DNA from: Takakia lepidozioides
Lineage: Eukaryota > Streptophyta > Takakiopsida > Takakiales > Takakiaceae
Length of the DNA stretch: 64,000 bases
Reading direction: 5' to 3'
Assembly: GCA_030704615.1 (NCBI GenBank)
Contig: CM060731.1
Coordinates: 12,896,001 to 12,960,000 of the forward strand
Shown: one piece after another, positions 9,229-19,752 of the stretch
Layout of the letters: each line of letters starts with the position of its first letter
How positions within the stretch are numbered: the stretch's first letter is position 1
The notes under the pieces: generated by a model
Databases searched by the model: none
The model's input: the letters and a program-made list of their open reading frames with translations, nothing else
Told to the model about the DNA's origin: nothing
Made by a program: the position numbers and the translations under genes

Positions 9229-12200
9229 TCAAGCCCACTTGGCCAAAATGTTCCTCTGGTACTCTTCGTCGTTCAAAGGGGCCAGCATCTCCGCATGGTT
9301 GTTCATATACTTCATATGCTGCTCTTGAAATGTCGTGTGCTCTGGAGGGCAGTCGAGGTACCATCCACAGTCCTTGAAGTGGGCAGGACTCCAGTCCCTC
9401 AAGATACCAGCTGTGTACATGGTGGGATCGTTGGCAGGGTCGGACCACATGTCCAGGTAATCTGGGATTCCACTCAGGTGTTTTCCTTCCATCAACACAT
9501 ATTTAGTGTACCTGCGGAGGCTCAAACAAACACCATCCCCCAAAACAAGATATCAAAAAGCAGCAGAAAGTGATGATCGATGGCGATCATCACTTTCACA
9601 TGAGAGAGAATGCAACATAGGTTGGCAAATCCTTATGATTATTTAGACTTCACAACTGGGAAATGTGATGGTCGGCACCGACCATCACTTCATTCATCAT
9701 AAACAAAATACCTATGACAACAGAGGAAGGATTAAGAATGGAAACATGGACATGATCTGCAGTATCCATTTGTTTGACTGGAGAATATGAGAGCAGTGGA
9801 AGTGATGATCAGTATCGACCATCACCAAACTGTTGTGTAGCAGAAAAGAAATGTTAAGCTTTTCTCAATGAGACATGACAAAATTTCAAAGAATGTGATG
9901 GATAGGCTTGAGGTACTGCACCTGTACACAACACGCATCATCGCCCACTCCCCTCCAACTTGACTGTCGAAATCGTTTGACCTCAATATGTTGCCATCCT
10001 TGGAAACTCGCGGAAGAAACAGTACCGCCACGTGAGACCTTTCCACTTTCTAATGTACGCCTCCAAGGTCATCTGTGGTGGTGAGACCATCGAAATATTC
10101 CAAGTCCTTCAAATTCTGCTCCAGGACAAGAATGGCGCATTTCTCCAGCTGCAATGGGAACATGTATCAGAATTGCACATGACAAAGCTATAGGATAATT
10201 CATATACAACAGGCGCTTGAATCCACAAATACCTGACTCCAAAATGTGGCCTTGTGAAGCCACTGATAAAAAACAATGTCACTTATTCCCTCGACTTTTG
10301 TGCCAGGCTGGATTGTGCTTTTTGGGAACTGATTCAGATCCTTCACCGTCTGATCCGAGTTCCAAATCTCAAGCTATCTAACTTTTTTCTGGGGGTCGAC
10401 CATAGAGAGAGCCAACCTGTGCAATTTCTCATGTTGCATCTCTGGATGTACATGCTTGTCGTAGTGGGATTTGATTTGGAGAAGGAACTCCTCCCCAAGT
10501 CCGGGATCCACTATTCTCAATTGCTTCAGGAAGGCTGACATCAGCTTCGTCCTCCTTATCTCGTACTCCTTCTTTATGGCTGCTCCAACACCTTTGGCAG
10601 TCCTCAGCTCTTCTGCTGTAGTGCGGTAGTACTCAGATTTCCCCCTCTCGGCGGCCTCTGCCAGTTCTTGCTACATGTAACAATGATTGGATTAGAACAC
10701 ATACGATTGCAAATCCGTATTGAAGAAGATAGGAAGAAGTGGGTTGGGCCATACCGCATACATGTACTCCAGAAATGCATCTCGGGTCAACGAGTACCAG
10801 GTCCCTGCAGCTCTTCCTGTTTCGCACTTCTTGATTACATCAGGATGTAGCACTGTGCGGAACTCATCAAGGTTCATCAAACCAATTCTCTGAATATGGA
10901 ATAGTGTGTGGACCAAGCTCGTAGTAACATGCGATTTCTCTGCCGATCTGCAAACAAGGAATACACATTGCATAGGTAAGAAATATTTAACGATTGGACT
11001 TCAATTGCGCACAACATGCAATTTGAAAGGCAATGGGGTTTTTAGGATGTCCTGTTTGTTCACGTCATGCATAGTTGTCAAAAGTCTCGCGATGTCGTTC
11101 GCAAGATCCAGAACCATTGCCACCACAGCACAATGCTTGTCATTGTCTTTTGAATGGTGTTTCACAATGTACCCCATCCAAGCTAGCAGGCGATGGTTCC
11201 CGTCTCAGACATAGAACATGTGGTTGCAGAACTGTTGGGTGTTATGTCCAAGTAGCAGAGAGTCCTCGAACTCGTCATTCACATCCTTCCAGCAATCATC
11301 CCAGTTGTCCGTAATCTTTGGGCTCACTTTTGTGTTGTGACCATTTGTATCCTTCAGTGAGACGTAAAAAACTTGTGCACCCATTCTAGACGTCCTCCAG
11401 AGACGATCATGTCCCTAATAACCTCCTGGGAATTTACCTTTTGATATGACATAAGTTCTTTCACCTTGTCAAGGTAGTGCAATTCAGGCTCGTCTGTGTC
11501 TTCGCTGTTCTCAGAACTCTTCGTGGAGTCGTCCCCTTCTCCAGAGCCCTTTGCATCTGTTTCTGCCTGCTTAGACTTTACATTTTTCTGCATACCCAAA
11601 ACCCACAAGAACAACATTCAACTGGTGTTTTGGAAACAGACATTTTAAAACAGTGACGATCAGTACCGACCATCACTTTGTCTTCTAACAAATGAATGGA
11701 AATTCTAGTTGGTTTCCCAATGCACCTTGACTCAGTTCTCACTAGACTGCGATGATCCGTGCCGACCATCAGGATGATGCAAGCGATGATCGGTACCAAA
11801 CATCACCACAAGACAACACTGGGATGCACACAACCACGAGGTATGAATGTGATGGTCGGCACCGATCATCACTATTAGTCAGAATCCTTTCTTTCACTCA
11901 CTGAACTTGGTCTCCTCTTTTGGATTCTGGTGCATTGTCAATCCGTTCAAAAAGTGATGATCGGTACCGATCATCACAATCAGACTGGCTTGGGAAGCAC
12001 AACCCATGAGGTCTGAATGTGATGGTCGGCACCGATCATCACTTTCTAGCAAAATTTGGCCTTTCATTATATGAGATTTAGAGGAAAGAAATGGACTTGG
12101 AGGCGATGATCGCCACCGACCATCGCTTCTATGTTACTGCAATTCCAGATCTAAAGTGGGATGGACAGGGAATGGATCAGAAGGGAATGGACCGTAACGA

Positions 12201-12946
12201 TCATCGCTACTACGTCAGTGCAAGATGCGTCTGTAGGTCCCTGGCACTCTTGCATCACAATGAAATAGGCATTCTATGCTTAAATAAAGCAATGGCGAAG
12301 GTGATGGTCGGCACCGATCATCACTTTCGCCTTGAAACGTATACTTTCCTGCCTGCCTGCCTTCCTGAATCTGCTGAACTACAACACCAACTACATTCTT
12401 CTGTAAAGCGATGATCGCCACCGATCATTGCTTTTCTCACATCTGGGGACCATCAGTAAGGAGGGAGAAGTGCATTTGAGACAACTTACGGATCCCTTCG
12501 CCTTCTTCGGCTTCGTGGCTGCATCGCTCGGATCGCCCTCTTCAGCTTTCCTCTTCCCTTTTTCATCGGTTTGAACACAACATAAACCACGTTATTGAAT
12601 TCAGCTTGGAAGGGAGAACACCAAGACTAATGAAAACAGTACTATGCGGATATGGAGTGCTGACCATTTCTGTCTGATGTAGGGTTTGCAGACTTCCTCC
12701 CTGTATGGCGTCCATTGCTCCTCCCCCTGTTCTCTTGTCTTCGGGCATGAACTCGGCTGGCACTGTCTGGTTACCTACGCTCACTGCTCCAGCCATCGCT
12801 ACGACTGCGACAACCTCACTCTCACTTCCTACATGCTCTTCTGGTTGACCTATCTCCAAGTTCAAATGCTGCCTAAGCGCTGCAGGGATGCTATTCTGTG
12901 AGCAGATCCCGCGAGCAGAAAAATCTGTGAGCAGACATCTGCTCAC
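9229..12946 (-). pseudogene. Decayed multi-exon gene with DGNHR motif
   Basis: Minus-strand coding blocks with matching GT-AG junctions lie at about 12680-12946, 12490-12570, 11040-11587, 10755-10950, 10280-10671, 9922-10155 and 9229-9511. The 11040-11587 block holds SQEVIRDMIVSGG and, at 11190-11204, DGNHR followed by LLAWM. That motif recalls ParB/sulfiredoxin-like domains, although I cannot assign the family firmly. Later blocks contain EYMYAQELAEAAERGK (across an 84-bp intron) and KHLSGIPDYLDMWSDP. It is broken by a one-base loss in a T run near 11370, by TGA at 11205-11207 directly before DGNHR, and by TAG at 10374-10376 and 10050-10052. Its two large introns (11588-12489 and 9512-9921) hold all thirteen 24-bp palindromes. 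It is likely one member of a repeated gene or element family. Confidence 0.6.
9566..12431. repeat. Thirteen 24-bp palindromic units confined to two introns
   Basis: Units of 24 bp start at 9570, 9665, 9802, 11653, 11749, 11783, 11849, 11954, 12019, 12103, 12184, 12301 and 12408. The consensus arms are GYGATGRTCGG and CCGAYCATCRC around a two-base centre. The unit at 11954 is a perfect palindrome; the one at 9570 extends to 14-bp perfect arms (9566-9597) around ATGG. Three units (11849, 12019, 12301) are identical. Several show paired changes: position 2 T with position 23 A, or C with G. The units fall in introns 9512-9921 and 11588-12489 of the DGNHR pseudogene and in none of its smaller introns or exons. 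Confidence 0.85.
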
Positions 12947-12949
12947 GCT

Positions 12950-13370
12950 TCAGGATCTGCCCACCTATAACCGCGGGCACCTACTCGACTTAGAAGACCT
13001 ATTACTGTGCATAGTGGCCAGTATTACAAGCTCGGTTATGGATGCTGCTGGGATGAATGAGGGATAAATGGCGGATGAATGAGACATGGATGAATGAAAT
13101 AAATGAAATAATACAAAGTTGTTTTGTAGTAGTAGCTCCCAAATCCCCCGAGCTTCGAAATCCCTTAAACCATGCTAGTCTTGCTTGCAAATCAATTGTG
13201 AAAGTGCACTGTATATTGCCAACAATGAATCCACATTGCTTTGTGCATTGAGGAGGGGTTACTTGTCATTTTTCCAGGTATCCAAGGTTGAGAGAAATGC
13301 TCACACCCAAATCTAAATAAAGCAGAGAGGTGAACTCGTGCTTTATAAATAAACATTTCAAAACACGTAC
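12950..13370. other. Spacer with no supported gene
   Basis: Contains simple ATGAATGA-like repeats near 13050-13110 and short competing open frames. Nothing recognisable. Confidence 0.4.
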
Positions 13371-13376
13371 TGGGAA

Positions 13377-13953
13377 TTAAGATGTCATTGACGACACCTT
13401 AATCCTCAGCACCTGCACACGCACCGCCTTACCGCCAAGGCTTGTTCGCCATCAGATTTTTTTGGGTGAATTTTTTTGGGGTTTTTGATTTTTCCATGAA
13501 TTGTCATATGCCAACTGGTACAGGGAACTAAGATGTCGTTGATGACACCTTAATCCCCAGCACCTGCACAAACACCGCCTTACCGCCAAGGCTTGTTCGC
13601 CATCAGATTTTTGTGGGTTGAAATTTTTTGGGTGAATTGTTTTGGGATTTTTGGTTTTTCCATGAATTGTACTTGGGAATTAAGATGTCATTGACGACAC
13701 CTTAATCCCCAGCACTTGCACACACACCGCCTTACCGCCAAGGCTGTTCGCCATCAGATTTTCTTGGGTTGAAATTTTTTGGGTGATTTTTTTTGGGGTT
13801 TTTGGTTTTTCCATGAATTGTCATGTACTAACTCGTACTGGGAATTAAGATGTCGTTGACGACACCTTAATCTGGCACATTCGGGGATTTGTTTTTTTTT
13901 TTTTTTTTTTTGAAAACTTGCTGGGAATTAAGATGGCGTTGACGACACCTTAA
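13377..13953. repeat. Tandem array carrying five 26-bp palindromes
   Basis: Dyads with arms TTAAGATGTCRT and ACGACACCTTAA around TG lie at 13377-13402, 13528-13553, 13680-13705, 13845-13870 and 13928-13953. The first four sit in units of about 151-165 bp that also share CACCGCCTTACCGCCAAGG, TTCGCCATCAGATTTT and TTTTTCCATGAATTGT. The last unit is shortened to 83 bp and includes a T run. Confidence 0.85.
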
Positions 13954-14179
13954 TCTGGCACATTGGGATGTTGAAGGAATTCTAGATTTCGACGAATATG
14001 GGTTTTATAGATTGGCTTGTCATGAATAGAATGTTTCAATATTTTCACTGTGATGCTATTATACTGAAATGTTTTCACAGTTGTCCTCATCACTTCACAT
14101 CCCTAGCCCCGAATGGGAGGACATCTCTCAAACGTTAGCAACAAAATGTCTATAAACTGATCGATATTCCAGTATATTT

Positions 14180-14800
14180 TCCTGATGGCAAGCACACACT
14201 TGGCTAAGTTGCATTTCCGTCGTCGCCTATGTGTGCGGTCCCCAACCCAATGTTGTTTCTTATGGTGTTTGAACTATGTTTTGTTCCCACTTGGTTCCCA
14301 ACATATGTGTCTAGGATGTCGGAACGCAACAATAGTGTCACCCCAATCCGGATCACACAAGTTTGACAACCCATCTATGATTCTCAAAATCAACTCCACG
14401 TACAACATGGCTGGAAAGCTGTAGGAAATTGGATTCCTATACCGTTTTTTCTCCCCATAATGTCCAATGCATCTCTTCCGCCGTATGCCTGAAATGTTAG
14501 TTGCTTGCAAGTTAACGCGTCCCCACAATAGTTCCTCCATTGCACCCCATGCCTCTCCTAGGCCACAAACGGTTCATGTGAACAACTTTCTCACAATGTT
14601 CGAAAGACATGTGATTACATGAACATAAACAAGAGTACAAAATCGTTAGGGGTTCGAATTGCAGCCAACTAATGACAACTGCTTTATTTACTTGCAAAAG
14701 CAAGCAAACAGTACAATTGTCATCGCAAAACGTTATCTCAATCAATTCTACATCATATTGTTGCGGCTGCGTCAATGGAGGGAGCATGAAATGAAGCACT
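14180..14800 (-). CDS. Possible exons of an unidentified minus-strand protein
   Basis: Three minus-strand segments (about 14512-14640, 14430-14500 and 14274-14425) can be joined at acceptor-like CAG sites. They read as moderately complex protein, with phrases such as HMNRLWPRRGMGCNGG and NLCDPDWGDTIVAFRH. I recognise no family and the frame relations are uncertain. It may be an exon series of the gene represented by 14975-15511 or a degraded element. Confidence 0.2.
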
Positions 14801-14974
14801 ATCTAGCTAAGTGTGTGTCGTTTCTCCAAAGTGTCAACTGTTAGAGAGCATAACATAAACACATACCCGTAGACTGATCCTATAACAAGTTGACATCCAA
14901 ATTATTATGTCGATTGGTTTTTGCAGCTGTCATGCCAACTTCCCGCGTTCACAGTGAACAACTACTTGACGTCC

Positions 14975-15511
14975 TCATATTCCTTTAGACTCCCCCGCTT
15001 CCGAAATATCTCGCGGTTGTCCTTGCGAGTCCCCCAACATTGACCCCTCGCCATCAGATGGCCTTCCTGTCTTCCAGGGACGTCGGGTTCTCCTTCTTGC
15101 ATAGGCCTTTGCCATGTCAACCCACCAATCGACAAGCACAAACAATTCCTCCCAACTAGGGACCGGGCGCCCGACGGTTGTCTTCTTCACAACTGTATCC
15201 ATTAGTTGCCTCAAATTCCAAGTGCCATCCAGTGCCCGACCCTGCACCCAGCGATCAAACTTGCACTTCATCCTGTCCTCCCTCCACTCATTACCCGCTA
15301 AAGCCTCCCTCATTCTCCCCTCCAGCTTGCGTTTGAAATTGAGAAAACCATCAAGCCCATACTGCACATACATGCTTCGCAAGCTCAACATGTCATTGTC
15401 GATGAAATAATCTCGAACCACTTCATTCACGATATTTAATGCCTCTTTTCCAAGATAGTCAGCTTTGTTGGCAAGGGCGGAATTCTTGCGCGTGAGCCTG
15501 GCTAGGCTCAC
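14975..15511 (-). CDS. Unidentified protein-coding exon, 178 codons, charged
   Basis: A long open frame with balanced composition and no low-complexity tract. It has charged helical segments (RKLEGRMREALAGNEWREDRMK), an aromatic stretch (WEELFVLVDWWVDMAKAYARRRTRRPW) and a polar tail. No membrane segment, signal peptide or family motif is seen. It may begin at the ATG at 15511 or be an internal exon. It lies between palindrome/tandem-repeat blocks and the gypsy element, on the same strand as the latter, so it could belong to a mobile element. Function unknown. Confidence 0.35.
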   Translation of the reverse strand: MSLARLTRKNSALANKADYLGKEALNIVNEVVRDYFIDNDMLSLRSMYVQYGLDGFLNFKRKLEGRMREALAGNEWREDRMKCKFDRWVQGRALDGTWNLRQLMDTVVKKTTVGRPVPSWEELFVLVDWWVDMAKAYARRRTRRPWKTGRPSDGEGSMLGDSQGQPRDISEAGESKGI

Positions 15512-15606
15512 GCCATGTCAGCAATCATCCACGTGTGCAGGTCCTAATTCCGTGCCCCCCCCCCCCCCCTATTACCGCGGATCGGTTGTCGCCTATGTCC
15601 CTGTTG

Positions 15607-16297
15607 TGCGCATACATATCGCTACACAACTACATCGATGTCCAAAACCACACAACACATGTGCACACCACACACTAGTATACAACTAGTCCACCACTAG
15701 TCCAACCACTAGTCCAACCACTAGGCTACAACTAGTCAGTCACTAGGCTGCCACTATGCTGCCCACTATGGCAGTCACTAGTCCACACAATGATAAAGAA
15801 GAAGAATACAAGCACGAGCTCACAAATCTGAAGCATAAACTCATGCATATATAACCTCATCACTCAAATACAAGTCAAGCCAAGTGCACCCCACGCCATG
15901 GGGAATCCACACTACGGCGCCATAGCTAGGCGCGGTGAGGCTCAACTCGAGAAAGATGAGCCTCCCGCGCTTGCCGTGAAGATAACCACTCCAGGGCCTA
16001 AATCTGCCTTGACCCCTGGATTGACACTTGGGCCAATCCCAAATGTCAATATGTAAAAGCTAGCTATTTCCTGGCTAGTTTCACACTAGTGGTAAAATAA
16101 CTTGACAGCTATCGTGCGCATACATATCGCTACACAACTACATCGCTGTCCAAAACCACACAACACATGTGCACACCACACACTAGTATACAACTAGTCC
16201 ACCACTAGTCCAACCACTAGTCCAACCACTAGGCTACAACTAGTCAGTCACTAGGCTGCCACTATGCTACCCACTATGGCAATCACTAGTCCACACA
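15607..16297. repeat. Pair of 183-bp direct repeats, three differences
   Basis: Copies at 15607-15789 and 16115-16297 are colinear and of equal length; I count three substitutions. Each begins TGCGCATACATATCGC and ends CACTAGTCCACACA, so each starts with TG and ends with CA like a small LTR. Internally they are rich in CACTAGTCCAAC-type minirepeats. The second copy is flanked on both sides by ATCG. The 325-bp interval between them has no coding sequence. They could be the ends of a very small LTR element or independent insertions. Confidence 0.7.
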
Positions 16298-16557
16298 ATC
16301 GCACCCCTAGCTGGTGCTTAGGTCCCTCTAAGTCCAGGTAGCCACAAGATGTGATAGTGACCATAGCCTCACTAAGTCCTCCACCACTATCCCTACTACA
16401 CTCAAACTCGATAGATCAAGAGGCCGGGTGCAAGAGTTGCCCCATCGTTAGTCGCCGTCTTGCAACCTGTGAACTTGAGCTTGGGATATCATGTATTGAT
16501 TCCTATGAGCTTGGCCTCCCATGTCTTGTTAGCTGCCTCCAGTCATGTCCACTGCCA

Positions 16558-18063
16558 CTATCCCAAGCAGTGTGGACACAACCAATCTCCATCAGGAACC
16601 TTCTCAAGAGGTGGTGTCAAGCATCCCATATGCCAACCCCTTGAGCATCTGTCACACACCAGCATGGTGGCTGCCCTTTTGGCAGACCCACAGAGCATGC
16701 ACCTCAAACCTGCAGGTACCACTGCCAAGTTTGGGTCAACTCTGCCATCAACATTGGGAAGGTGACATGGCGCACAATTACGCACATGGTCCTTCCAAGT
16801 CATGCCATCCCGACCCTTTAAGATCAGGACCCCTGAGGGCAACACCTCTCGAACCCTCAGAATAACACGCCCTGCAGTAACATCTAGAGTCGTAGGAGCA
16901 GTCTGCTGCAAATTAACATAGTCACCAGGGCTAAACCTCCAAACCCCAGGACGATATCCTCCACCACGTATAGTGGCATACCTCAACGTATCACAGTGCT
17001 GTGCAATGGCAAGGTTCTCAAAAGCCATGGGCATGACTTTCTTGAACAACTCTGCACGCTGATCACATGCACGTACCCACACGTCCGGATCGTCAAGGTT
17101 AAGGACTTGAGCAGTGTTCCTACGAATGGTTGCAAGCAAATCCGGCTCTCGGCCAAAGAGAAGGAAATATGGTGAGAAAGAGGCAAGTGATGCTTGTTTG
17201 CTGAACCTGTAGCCCATGGCTAACCAAAGAACCTGAAGATCCCAATCTCCTAGGTGTCCCTTCTGCAAGCCATACTTGCGCAAACCCCTCTTCACCGTCT
17301 GAACAACTCTCTCTGCTAAGCAATCGGCCTCAGGACGATCCCGAGAAGTGGTGTGGTGGTCTATCAAGGCTTTATCACACAAAGCCTGAAACTCCCCCAA
17401 GAACTCTCTCCCTTGGTCCGTGAGTACCTCAGCTGGAGCATCAAATCGGCTAAGCACACGATCCAAGAATGCATACGGAGCCTCCTTACTAGCCTTGTCA
17501 AGCAATGGAACCAACTCAATCCACTTGGAGAAGTGCTCCACCATCACCAATACATATCTGTGGTGGCGCATAGTCAGTGGCAACGGTCCTGCGAAGTCAA
17601 GACTCCACCTGTAGCTTAATCCCATGATTGGTAAATGATGCAATTGTGGTGTAGGGGTGTTGAATGAAGCACGCACCCTGTCACACACCATGCACCTAGC
17701 CACGAACTATTGCACCTCTGTATGCATACCACGCCACCAATACTGCCCTTGCAGTAAACTGTGAGTGCGTCTCACTCCAAAATGCCCCAACTCCTCATGG
17801 GCATGCCGCACTAACCGTGCACGCTGTGTGGGGTGAGGCACAATCCTCACCCGACCATCCTCCCACACTCGAAGTAGGTGTATCCCCTCCCACTTGAACC
17901 TCTTGGCTCGTTGCAGGATCCGATCCCTCTCCTTGGCAGTCACAGTGGCTGCCCTGTCTCCCGTGCAGAGGTAGTCCAACACAGCCGAATCCTCATGTAT
18001 ATCTCTGGCACCACTTGGCTCATCACTAGCCTCAGGGTCCTTAGACACTCCGTCTACAGTCAT
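16558..18063 (-). pseudogene. Integrase with C-terminal PHD finger (retroelement)
   Basis: Integrase inserts the element cDNA into the genome. The N-terminal HHCC zinc-binding region is visible as HAHEELGHFG, then CMVC after a TAG at 17707-17709. The core has the three catalytic acids in expected places: WSLDFAGPLP, VLTDQGREFLG and the Glu of CLAERVVQTVKRG. The C-terminal region holds YRPGVWRFSPGDYVNL. The last 50 residues form a C4HC3 PHD finger: CMLC, CDRC, HMGC and CPHC with the expected Trp before the last pair (GDWLCPHC). A chromodomain, common in chromovirus integrases, is absent. PHD fingers bind histone tails, so this may steer integration; that is inference. The frame ends at TAG 16558-16560. 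Confidence 0.85.
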
Positions 18064-18768
18064 CCCTGTTGTAGGTCCAACCTAACCTCTCGATGCCAAA
18101 ATACACAAAAATGCAGATGCGTGCCATCCCGGCACCATCTCCGCGTCCGTCTCACCATGCCACCGAGCTCCAGTGTCATCCTGATGGCTCATGCATGGAT
18201 TGCGACTCAATCCATCCGCATCCCGATTGACCAAACCTGGTCGATGCACAACCTGAAACTCATACTCCTGGAGTATGAGTGCCCACCGTGCAAGCTTCCC
18301 CGTAAGCTTGTCTGACTCCATCAACCACTTGAGTGGCTGGTGATCCGTGACAAGGGTGAAAAGATTGCCGTATAGATAGCACCTGAAGTGTGCCACGGCC
18401 CATACTGCAGCTAAGCACTCTCCCTCATATGAGCTGTACTTAGCCTCTGCAGCGTTGTTCGAGCGGCTAGCATAAGCCACTACGAATTCTCTTCCCTCAT
18501 CATCCACCTGTGTGAGCACCGCTCCAAGCCCCAGCATGCTCCAATCCGTATGCAGCTGAAAGGGACGCCCCCTGATAGGTCGTCTCAGGATAGGCGCCGA
18601 GGTCAACCTCGCCTTGAGCTCTTGAAAAGCTCGTTCCTGCTCATCTTCCCACTGCCACTCCTGGTCCAACTTGGTCAGCTTGGTTAGAGCCTTTGCAATG
18701 GTACTAAATCCCTTGACAAACCGTCTATAATAGTTTGCCAACCCCATGAAATCTCGAACTCGGCTCAC
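17710..18768 (-). pseudogene. RNase H domain and integrase N-terminal part (retroelement)
   Basis: After RVRDFMGLANYYRRFVKGF, the usual gypsy connection between reverse transcriptase and RNase H, the RNase H acids appear in order: FQLHTDWS, the Glu of YSSYEGE, VTDHQPLKW, and NRDADGLSR. This degrades the RNA strand of the replication hybrid. A TAG at 18082-18084 divides the domain from the integrase zinc region. The catalytic residues are intact despite the stop. Confidence 0.85.
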
Positions 18769-18813
18769 ATCCGTGGGGCGTGGAATTTGTGCAATGGCAT
18801 CTACCTTAGTTTG

Positions 18814-19743
18814 CTATACCCCCAATCCTCCAGGATATATCATGTGACCCAGATACTCAATCTGGTTGTGGAAAAACTTGCACTTCCCCGGATGCAACTT
18901 CAATCCGTGCGCTCTCAAGCGCTCCAATACCACCTGAAGGTGTCTCTCATGCTCCTCCATCGTAACACTAAAGATGATGATGTCATCTATGTAGCACCGA
19001 GCAAAGTCCACCCCTGCTAGAATCCTATCCATGACTCTCTGAAACTCTGCAGGAGCATTCTTAAGCCCAAATGGTAAGAACCGCCACTAATATAGGCAAT
19101 CCTTGCCGTGCTCATTGATCCCCCAGAATGCCATCTTCTGCTTGTCCGCCTCCTTGATTGGCAACTGGTGATATCCGGATCGTAAATCCAAAGTGCTAAA
19201 GGCCTTAGCATGCCCGATAGCATCAAAGATCTCCTCTGGTGTTGGCATGGTATACTTATCGGACCTGGTCTGACGATTTACAGGCCGGTAATCACCGCAC
19301 ATACGTCTCTCCGTCCAATTGCCATAGACATCTTTCTTGGCTGGCATCACTGTGGCTGAAGCATACTCTCCACCAGAGAGCTCCACCAAACCTGCTTCCC
19401 AGAGATCTTGAGTCCTCATCTGAATCAAAGTCCTCTCCATGTCACTGTATCTATAGGGTCTCCGAAAGATTGGCGTGTCAGTGGCCAACTCAATACGGAT
19501 CTCTTGACCTTTCAGTGCTCCCAAGTCCTTCAAACTGAAGGCAAAGCAATTCCTGTAAGCCCTCAGGAACCGCTGTATACGTCGTCTCTCTCCTACGGTG
19601 ACAATGGGTCCAATGTCAGGCTCCCAATTGTCCTCCGTAACTGCAACCTTAAGTCTAGTGGGCTTAGAGGTAGAGGACGCGTCTTGTGGTTGCTTTGTTG
19701 CAACCTCTTGAGCAGTACTCCCTGCCTGCTCAGTCAATGACAA
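18814..19743 (-). pseudogene. Reverse transcriptase domain (retroelement)
   Basis: The polymerase copies element RNA into DNA. Visible motifs are FRRPYRYS near the start, ATVMPAKKDV, RMCGDYRPVNRQT, FSTLDLRSGYHQL with the first catalytic Asp, then after a TAG (19087-19089) WRFLPFGLKNAPAEFQ, and the active site CYIDDIIIFS. The TAG sits between LY and W, where related enzymes often have LYQW, so a Gln codon CAG is the likely ancestor. A second TAG at 18814-18816 follows LGV, and a third (19753-19755) separates this domain from the methyltransferase frame. Confidence 0.88.
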
Positions 19744-19752
19744 GGCCTCATC

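Noticed and set aside
2865-13953. CRISPR-like arrays
   Set aside because: The short palindromic repeats have irregular spacing, partly repeated spacers, variable cores and a eukaryotic setting with introns and transposons; no cas genes are present.
14640-14670. tRNA-like GGTTCGAAT motif
   Set aside because: The flanking bases do not form a T-arm or acceptor stem and no anticodon arm is found upstream.
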